DNA from: Nitratireductor sp.
GTDB taxonomy: Bacteria > Pseudomonadota > Alphaproteobacteria > Rhizobiales > Rhizobiaceae
DNA length: 33,461 nucleotides
NCBI GenBank assembly: GCA_020441855.1
Contig: JAGRLL010000032.1
Coordinates: 1-33,461, forward strand
Direction: 5' to 3'
Shown one piece after another: positions 24,610 to 30,438 of this stretch (position 1 is the first letter of the stretch; every line of letters starts with the position of its first letter). The position numbers and the translations under genes were made by a program. Below the pieces are notes generated by a model. The model worked only from the letters and a program-made list of their open reading frames with translations. It had not been told where the DNA came from and did no database searches.

Positions 24610-25380
24610 ATGAGAAAATTTCTTTCACTCGTTCTCGCCATTGCCGTCGTGATGGCCATCGCATGGCAATATGTGAGGGACGCCGGAACGGTTGCGGTGT
24701 CGGGCGCAACCGCCGTGTCCATCGCCAATGAGCCTGGCCGTGTGCATGTCTTCGCGAAGTTTTCCAATGGCGATACGCCTGACATTCTGGAGGGCGTGTC
24801 TTCGCCCGATGCCCAGCGCGCCAGCCTGGCCGTGCGCGACGGCCATTCTGTCCTGCCTGTTCCGGCGGGCGCCTCCTCCGTCCTCTCGGAAGACGGCGCC
24901 TATGTCGTGCTTGACGGAATTTCAGGCAATCTGGAGGAAGGCAGGTTGATACCGATCGCTTTGCATTTTCGCAAAAGTGGGCAGTTGACGACGCAGGCCG
25001 TGCTTGGTCCCGCAACGTCGCCACATGCCGGACATATGGCGATGACAGACATGGGCGCGGATGACAGGAACGAAGCTGCCCCATCCGTCTCGCTCTCCGT
25101 GAGCCGGGCGACGGACAGTTCATGGAGTGTCGAGATCAAGACCGACAATTTTGTCTTCGACCAGATGGCGGACGAGCCCAAGCACATCGCAGGGCACGGG
25201 CATGCGCATCTCTACCTGAACGGCATGAAACTGCAGCGCATGTACGGCCACAACGCCTCGATCGGACAGCTTCCCCCAGGGGACTACACGGTGAGTGTCG
25301 AGTTGAACAGCAACCTGCACATGCCGTATCGAAACGGAGATGATGTTGTCTCCGCGAAGCAAGTGATCTCGGTCGATTAG
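24610..25380 (+). CDS. Secreted/anchored protein: degenerate PCu(A)C-like domain plus a His-rich C-terminal domain
   Basis: This 256-residue protein opens with a signal or anchor helix (about 3-18). Residues about 30-140 follow the PCu(A)C copper-chaperone layout (ILEGVSSPDAQRASL, then VLPVPAGASSVLSEDGAYVVLDGI, then LEEGRLIPIALHFRKSGQLT). However, the usual His and Met copper ligands are gone: the family's YHVML-like segment reads AYVVLD. A linker with HAGHMAMTDMG follows. The C-terminal domain (about 160-256) is of the HGHAHLYLNG type, with a His cluster HIAGHGHAH and GHNA, and could bind metal. Function is unknown. It is divergent from the polytopic membrane protein under a shared operator, and is followed by a bidirectional terminator. 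Confidence 0.8.
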   Translation: MRKFLSLVLAIAVVMAIAWQYVRDAGTVAVSGATAVSIANEPGRVHVFAKFSNGDTPDILEGVSSPDAQRASLAVRDGHSVLPVPAGASSVLSEDGAYVVLDGISGNLEEGRLIPIALHFRKSGQLTTQAVLGPATSPHAGHMAMTDMGADDRNEAAPSVSLSVSRATDSSWSVEIKTDNFVFDQMADEPKHIAGHGHAHLYLNGMKLQRMYGHNASIGQLPPGDYTVSVELNSNLHMPYRNGDDVVSAKQVISVD

Positions 25381-25406
25381 GAGCGTTCATTCCGGCGCAC
25401 CGAAAT

Positions 25407-25441
25407 AAAAAGGCCACCCGTTATGCACCGGTGGCCTTTTT
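25407..25441. terminator. Bidirectional rho-independent terminator
   Basis: The arms AAAAAGGCCACC (25407-25418) and GGTGGCCTTTTT (25430-25441) form a perfect 12-bp stem around an 11-nt loop, with A/T tails on both sides. It lies between the convergent His-rich protein gene and the pncA gene and would serve both. Confidence 0.92.
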
Positions 25442-25464
25442 GTTCCGGATGGCGCCAGGCCTGA

Positions 25465-26103
25465 CTAGGCTTCCAGATCCGCCGACTTGACCTGAGCAAC
25501 ACCGCATTCGTTCCAGCGCTCTATCATCGGGTCGTAGTCATCATTGTCGAACCGCGCGGTTGCATCGGTCACGACGAAGACCTCAAACCCCTCAGACCTG
25601 CCGTCGACCCCAGAAAAACCGACGCAGTATTCCGTGGCGATTCCACACAGAAATACGCGTTTGAATCCATTCTGCCGAAGGTAGCCGGCCATGCCTGTCG
25701 GCGTCTTGCGGTCGTTTTCGAAAAAGGTCGAGTAGGAATCGATATCCACATTGGTGCCCTTGCGGATAATCGCCTTGGCCTTGTTGGTGTTCAGGCCCGG
25801 ATGAAACTCGGCTCCAGGCGTTCCGACCACGCAATGTTCGGGCCACAGAATCTGCTCGCCATAGGGCATTTCAACCGTCTCGAACGGTTTCTTGCCCTCA
25901 TGCGATGTGTAAAACGATTTATGGCCCACAGGATGCCAGTCCTGGCTGATCGCCACATTCGGGAACACGTCCATCAACTTGTTGATCGGCTCGACGACCG
26001 CATCGGCGTTCTGGACCTCCAGCGCGCCACCGGCGCAGAAATCCTTTTGAACGTCGATTACCACCAGAACATCCGATTCAGTCAGCTTGATCTTTTCGGC
26101 CAT
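25465..26103 (-). CDS. pncA: Nicotinamidase (PncA)
   Basis: This 212-residue cysteine hydrolase carries every nicotinamidase landmark: catalytic Asp17 (VVIDVQKDF), Lys115 (IRKGTN) and Cys160 (CGIATEYCV), and metal ligands Asp55, His57 (SQDWHP) and His90 (WPEHCVVGTPG). It hydrolyses nicotinamide to nicotinate and ammonia in the cytoplasm. Although PncA often serves NAD salvage, here it has its own copy of the regulon operator 34 bp upstream and sits among nicotinate-degradation genes, so its main role is probably feeding catabolism. It ends at the bidirectional terminator. Confidence 0.95.
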   Translation of the reverse strand: MAEKIKLTESDVLVVIDVQKDFCAGGALEVQNADAVVEPINKLMDVFPNVAISQDWHPVGHKSFYTSHEGKKPFETVEMPYGEQILWPEHCVVGTPGAEFHPGLNTNKAKAIIRKGTNVDIDSYSTFFENDRKTPTGMAGYLRQNGFKRVFLCGIATEYCVGFSGVDGRSEGFEVFVVTDATARFDNDDYDPMIERWNECGVAQVKSADLEA

Positions 26104-26136
26104 GCTTTCGGTACCTCCAGCCTTGCTCGTATTTCA

Positions 26137-26148
26137 TTTGTATACGAA
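26137..26148. promoter_or_regulatory. Operator site D: TTTGTATACGAA upstream of pncA
   Basis: The site has two changes from the perfect palindrome and lies 34 bp before the pncA start, in the 118-bp gap after the BisC-type gene. It implies that pncA has its own regulated promoter rather than depending on readthrough. It is base-for-base identical to site E. Confidence 0.7.
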
Positions 26149-26221
26149 CAACAATACATCTCCGAGTCAAGGGCATTTGTTGGCCCGGCACAAGGCTCTT
26201 CATCGTGTCGCAGACCTGTTC

Positions 26222-28558
26222 TCAGCCAGAGCTTTGCCTGGTCGAGACCCGGGCCAGAATTTCGGGAGGCTGAAATGCCGTTAATTCGGGAACCGGACCC
26301 TGCAGTTTTTCGACCTGGACCAGGCAGGTTTGGGCAATCGGTCCTTGCGCCAGGCTCGACGTTCCCTTGTCCGGCGTCAGCACATTGACATTGCCATGCT
26401 TGCACATGCCGCCCGGACTGGACGGATTTTCCGGATCGTACCATGCTCCGGTGCTCATCTGGACGACACCGGGCCGGATATCCGCATCGACACGTACCCC
26501 GGCCAGACAGGCGCCACGGCCATTGAAGACACGCACAATGTCACCATCCACCAATGCACGATCCGCTGCATCCCGCGGATGAAGGGCAATCGCTTCGCGC
26601 CCGCCGATCTTGATCTCCCGGCAGTAGCTTCCGTGATCGAGCTGTGAATGCAGCTTTCTTGTCGGCTGGTTCGAGATCAGATGCAGCGGATAGTCGGCTC
26701 CATCTGCGCCAAGCCATTCCAAGGGCTCGATCCAGGCCGGATGGCCAGGGCAGTCGGCGTAGCCGTAGCCATGGACCGTCTCCGAGAAAATCTCGATCTT
26801 GCCGCTTGGCGTCGCAAGCGGATTGGCAAGCGGATCGCGCCGGAAGTCACCCAGCATCGGCACAGGCTCGTCGGGCCGGCCGATGCAATGCCATCCCTCT
26901 TTCCTGAGCGTGTCATATTCCGGGATGGTCAGTCCGACATCGCCTGCCCTGTCGCGCGTGATCGAATAGATTTCTCTCAGCCAATCCTCGGCGGATTTTC
27001 CTTCGCAAAAGGCGTTTTCCACACCCATCCTGCGCGCGATTCCCGAGAAGATGTCATAGTCGTTGCGCGCTTCGCCCACCGGATCCACAACCTGGCTCAT
27101 ATAGATGAAGTAGGGATCGTAGGGCGACATCGCGAGGTCGGCACGCTCCAGTGATGTCGTGCAAGGCAGAACGATGTCGGCGCGTTTTGCCATCGCGTTC
27201 CAGGTCCAGTCATGCACGATGACCGTGCTTGGCTTCCGCCATGCTTTCATCAGCCGGTTCAGGTCCTGATGATGGTGAAACGGATTGCCGCCGGCCCAGT
27301 AAACCAGATCGATATCGGGATAGGTGCCCCGGTTCCCGTTGTAGTCGAACGGCTGCCCCGGCTTTTCCAGCATCTCGCTCACGCGCGCCACGGGGATGTA
27401 ATCGGCTACCAGGTTCGTTCCCTGGGGCAGTGACGCGACATGTAGGCTCTTGTAACTGTCGCCGACATTGTTGCTTGCGCTATAGCCAAATCCGATGCCG
27501 CCGCCGGGCAAGCCGATCTGCCCCAGCATCGCTGCCAGGGTGATGGCGGCCCAATAGGGCTGCTCGCCGTGGTCCTGCCGGGTCAGCGACCAGCTCACCG
27601 ATATCATCGTGCGCCGTGACGCCATCTGGCGTGCCAGGGTTCGGATTCGATCCGCTGGAATTTCGGTCAGGCGTGCAGCCCAATCGGCATTCTTTGCGAT
27701 GCCATCCGATGCTCCCGTCAGATAGGGAATGAAGCGGTCGTACCCGACCGTATAGCAATCGAGGAAGTCACGATCTGCGAGGCCTTCCTGATGCAATGTG
27801 TGGGCAATGGCCAGCATAAGGGCGGTGTCGCTGTTCGGCTGGATGGCCAGCCACTCGGCATCCAATGCGCGTTCCGTATCCGAGCGGATCGGGCTGACAT
27901 TGATGAACGTCACGCCAGACTGATACGCTTTGAGAATTCCTTCGCGCTGCGCATGAACGCCAACGCCGCCTGGCGTCATTTGACCATTCTTCAGCGGAAT
28001 GCCCCCGAATGCGACGAGGAGTTCGGTCGATTCGGCAATTGAATCCCAATTTGTGGTGTCCGCCAACGGTCCCCAGAAATCGCCAAGGACATGCGGCACG
28101 ATCACTTCGGCTGCCGCAAAGCTGTAGGTGTTCAGCGATCGGGTGTAGCCCCCGATACAATTGAGAAACCGGTGTATCTGGCTTTGGGCATGATGAAACC
28201 GCCCGGCGCTGGCCCAGCCATAGGACCCTGCGTAGATCGCCTTGTTTCCTCTGGTCTCGCACACATGCGACAGTTCCCTTGCCACGAGATCCTCGGCCTC
28301 ATCCCAGGATACCGAGACGAATGCCTCCGCTCCGCGCAAATGGGTGCGCGCGCCCCGCCCCTCTTCCAGCCAGCTTTTACGGATCATCGGCGTTCTGACA
28401 CGCAAATGATCGTCAATTGTATCGACGTAACCGCGACCGATCGCAGACGCGTCGCGGTCATGCTCGAAGCTATGCAGAGACTTGAGGCGGCCGTCCTGCG
28501 TCTCGACCCTGTAGGTTCCCCAGTGCGCCGTCGTGAGTGGCAGGTCGTGCTTTGTCAT
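26222..28558 (-). CDS. Molybdopterin oxidoreductase of the DMSO/TMAO/biotin sulfoxide reductase (BisC) group
   Basis: The 778-residue product, started at the ATG at 28558 with GGAGA upstream, matches E. coli BisC (777) in length and layout. The N-terminus lacks the CxxC Fe-S motif and any Tat signal, pointing to a cytoplasmic S- or N-oxide reductase. Ser112 in GSYGWASAGRFHHAQSQ fits the serine molybdenum ligand of this group. Pterin-binding segments such as YWAGGNPFHHHQDLN and the C-terminal dinucleotide-binding domain are present. A shared operator (site E) lies between it and the divergent cysteine hydrolase, so it belongs to the nicotinate regulon, which is unusual for BisC. Reduction of an N-oxide such as nicotinate N-oxide to supply the pathway is inference. 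Confidence 0.9.
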   Translation of the reverse strand: MTKHDLPLTTAHWGTYRVETQDGRLKSLHSFEHDRDASAIGRGYVDTIDDHLRVRTPMIRKSWLEEGRGARTHLRGAEAFVSVSWDEAEDLVARELSHVCETRGNKAIYAGSYGWASAGRFHHAQSQIHRFLNCIGGYTRSLNTYSFAAAEVIVPHVLGDFWGPLADTTNWDSIAESTELLVAFGGIPLKNGQMTPGGVGVHAQREGILKAYQSGVTFINVSPIRSDTERALDAEWLAIQPNSDTALMLAIAHTLHQEGLADRDFLDCYTVGYDRFIPYLTGASDGIAKNADWAARLTEIPADRIRTLARQMASRRTMISVSWSLTRQDHGEQPYWAAITLAAMLGQIGLPGGGIGFGYSASNNVGDSYKSLHVASLPQGTNLVADYIPVARVSEMLEKPGQPFDYNGNRGTYPDIDLVYWAGGNPFHHHQDLNRLMKAWRKPSTVIVHDWTWNAMAKRADIVLPCTTSLERADLAMSPYDPYFIYMSQVVDPVGEARNDYDIFSGIARRMGVENAFCEGKSAEDWLREIYSITRDRAGDVGLTIPEYDTLRKEGWHCIGRPDEPVPMLGDFRRDPLANPLATPSGKIEIFSETVHGYGYADCPGHPAWIEPLEWLGADGADYPLHLISNQPTRKLHSQLDHGSYCREIKIGGREAIALHPRDAADRALVDGDIVRVFNGRGACLAGVRVDADIRPGVVQMSTGAWYDPENPSSPGGMCKHGNVNVLTPDKGTSSLAQGPIAQTCLVQVEKLQGPVPELTAFQPPEILARVSTRQSSG

Positions 28559-28673
28559 GAACTGATGTCTCCGTGCGGGCGGCCATGACCCATGGTCGGC
28601 AGATCGGGCCGGCTGGCCATGAACAGGCCCAATCAATTTGTTGCGCCAATAGCCAGCCGGTGCTACGTTTTCA

Positions 28674-28685
28674 TTTGTATACGAA
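28674..28685. promoter_or_regulatory. Operator site E: TTTGTATACGAA in a divergent spacer
   Basis: This copy lies 17 bp before the cysteine-hydrolase start and 116 bp before the divergent BisC-type start. Its 12 bases are identical to site D. A weak promoter (TTGCGC at 28641, TACGTT 17 nt further on) would place the site over the start of the rightward transcript. Confidence 0.7.
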
Positions 28686-28701
28686 CATTATGGAGAGATA
28701 C

Positions 28702-29316
28702 ATGTCAAACGTCGACCCCAAGAAACGAGCGATCATCCTGATCGACATGGCGCGGGATTTCGTGGAAGAAGGCGGATTCATTGCGAACGCCGGAGGCGCC
28801 GAATACCGTGAGGCAGCCAGGGGCATCATCGCACCGCTTCAAAAGGTCCTTGCCGCCGCGCGCAAGGCAGGCGTCACGGTCATTTTCTCAACCGATGAGC
28901 ATACGCCGGAGGATCTCGAACTGAAGAAATGGCCGCCGCATTCCATGAAAGGCACCAAATGGGCTGAGATCATGCCCGAGCTTGGCCCGGAAGAAGGCGA
29001 CCTCGTCCTGCCCAAGACCACCTACAGCGGCTTTCTCAGCTCGGACATCGAAAAACAACTGAAGGATCGCGGCATCGAGTCGGTTTACATGACCGGCCTG
29101 CATACCGATTGCTGCTGCCGCCACACATCTGGCGACCTGTTTCAGCGCGGCTATGACATCGTCTGGATCACCGATGCCCTGCAGGCATTCACGCAGGAAG
29201 CGCACGAGGCCGGGCTCGAGTACTACAAGACATATTATGCCACGGACAACGACCGGCAGTTTCAGACTTCGGACGAAGTGGTGGCGGACCTCAGCAAGGC
29301 GGCCATCGCGGCCTGA
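28702..29316 (+). CDS. Isochorismatase-fold cysteine hydrolase with a nicotinamidase-type metal site
   Basis: The ATG at 28702 has GGAGAG 6 nt upstream, giving 204 residues; a start at 28690 is possible. The catalytic triad is Asp15 (ILIDMARDF), Lys105 (LPKTTYSGF) and Cys138 (TGLHTDCCCRHT, three adjacent cysteines). It also keeps the metal ligands typical of nicotinamidases, Asp65, His67 (STDEHTPED) and His80 (PPHSMKGT), which many other isochorismatase-like proteins lack. It is thus a second nicotinamidase-like amidohydrolase in the same regulon, quite different in sequence from the PncA at 25465. It may act on a different amide. It is divergent from the BisC-type gene and followed by a strong hairpin. 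Confidence 0.85.
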   Translation: MSNVDPKKRAIILIDMARDFVEEGGFIANAGGAEYREAARGIIAPLQKVLAAARKAGVTVIFSTDEHTPEDLELKKWPPHSMKGTKWAEIMPELGPEEGDLVLPKTTYSGFLSSDIEKQLKDRGIESVYMTGLHTDCCCRHTSGDLFQRGYDIVWITDALQAFTQEAHEAGLEYYKTYYATDNDRQFQTSDEVVADLSKAAIAA

Positions 29317-29354
29317 CCTTGCCGGCGGCGCAATTCCCGGGTTCCCTGTTGACA

Positions 29355-29380
29355 GCTTTGCGCGGGTCACCGCGCAAAGC
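29355..29380 (+). terminator. Rho-independent terminator after the cysteine hydrolase
   Basis: GCTTTGCGCGG and CCGCGCAAAGC form a perfect 11-bp stem with a GTCA tetraloop, followed by CTGTTTTGTC. It separates the cysteine hydrolase from the molybdenum hydroxylase operon, whose own promoter lies about 160 bp further on. Confidence 0.85.
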
Positions 29381-29536
29381 CTGTTTTGTCTCTGCCAACC
29401 TGCCCGAACGGCTACGGTTCAGATGCGTATCGGGTAACTGCAATTGCGGGTTCGCTCAATGAGCAAATCAGGGGAGGAAAACCGGCGGGGCAGACCAGGA
29501 AGACAGGCTAATCGACAAGCAGCTGCCGCCAGACGA

Positions 29537-29565
29537 TTGACACAGTTAGGCACCTTGATTTAATG
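29537..29565 (+). promoter_or_regulatory. Sigma-70 promoter of the nicotinate hydroxylase operon
   Basis: A consensus TTGACA at 29537-29542 is followed after 16 nt by TTTAAT at 29559-29564 (or after 17 nt by TTAATG). Operator F starts one or two bases after the -10, so it would cover the transcription start. This is the strongest promoter in the nicotinate half of the window. Confidence 0.7.
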
Positions 29566-29577
29566 TTTGTGTACTAA
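29566..29577. promoter_or_regulatory. Operator site F: TTTGTGTACTAA in front of the hydroxylase operon
   Basis: Two changes from the perfect palindrome. It sits immediately downstream of the -10 box and 18 bp before the first start codon, a classic position for a repressor. Confidence 0.72.
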
Positions 29578-29595
29578 CGATTTTGGGGGGGATAT

Positions 29596-30435
29596 TTGTC
29601 ATACTTTTCGCCTACGAGCGCCGATGAGGCCTATGCGCTTGTCGGAGAAACCGGCGCAAGGATCATCGCTGGCTGCACGGACTTTTTCCCTGCGCTGCGA
29701 GCAGGCGAACATCACGACCCGATCATCGATCTCACCCGGATCAAGGAATTTCGCGGCATCACGGAAACTGCAAGTGGTTGGCGGATCGGGGCGCTAACGA
29801 CCTGGACGGAGATCGTTCGGTCGGACTTGCCTCCTGCATTTCGCTCCTTGCAGCAGGCGGGCCGTGAAATCGGCTCCATACAGATCCAGAACCGAGGGAC
29901 CATTGGCGGAAACATCTGCAACGCCTCCCCTGCAGCCGATGGCGTGCCGCCGCTGCTAACCCTCAATGCCCGTGTTGAAATCTCATCGCAATCAGGCCGG
30001 CGCGAGCTTCCCTTGCAAGCGTTCATTAAGGGCGTGCGTTCTGTCGATCTCAATCCCGGAGAAATCGTCTCTGCAATTCACGTTCCGCAATGTGCCGATG
30101 ATCTGAAGAGCACATTCCACAAGCTCGGAAGCCGCACGCACATGGTGATCTCGATTGCCATGGTCGCGGCCGCCATAGCCCTGCGGGATGGCCGAATCGC
30201 CGAGGCGCGCGTGGCAGTCGGAAGCTGCTCGCCCGTGGCTAGACGGCTGCCTGATTTCGAAGTGCGGTTATCGGGCATGACCCCCGAGCAAGTCGCGACG
30301 CTTGAGATCGTTGCCAATCCGGATCTATCCCCGCTGTCGCCGATCACCGATGTCAGGGGATCGGCTTCATATCGCCTTGACGTCGTCTCCGAGCTATGCC
30401 GGCGGGCGGTGCTGGCCGCCTGTGAAGGGAATTAA
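29596..30435 (+). CDS. Molybdenum hydroxylase FAD-binding subunit (CoxM/XDH family), nicotinate dehydrogenase-type
   Basis: This 279-residue protein starts at a TTG at 29596 with a run of seven G's and an A just upstream as ribosome site. FAD-binding signatures are IIAGCTDFFP (about 23-32) and the loop NRGTIGGNICNASPAADG (about 99-116). It passes electrons between the Fe-S clusters of the partner subunit and the final acceptor. The partner gene follows after 3 nt. With operator F in front and a 6-hydroxynicotinate reductase behind, it is best read as part of the nicotinate 6-hydroxylase (nicotinate to 6-hydroxynicotinate). Confidence 0.88.
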   Translation: MSYFSPTSADEAYALVGETGARIIAGCTDFFPALRAGEHHDPIIDLTRIKEFRGITETASGWRIGALTTWTEIVRSDLPPAFRSLQQAGREIGSIQIQNRGTIGGNICNASPAADGVPPLLTLNARVEISSQSGRRELPLQAFIKGVRSVDLNPGEIVSAIHVPQCADDLKSTFHKLGSRTHMVISIAMVAAAIALRDGRIAEARVAVGSCSPVARRLPDFEVRLSGMTPEQVATLEIVANPDLSPLSPITDVRGSASYRLDVVSELCRRAVLAACEGN

Positions 30436-30438
30436 CTC

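Noticed and set aside
23774..25123. Leftward 449-codon frame spanning two genes
   Set aside because: It overlaps the membrane-protein gene in another frame and the His-rich gene in antisense, with Arg-rich composition; not a real gene.
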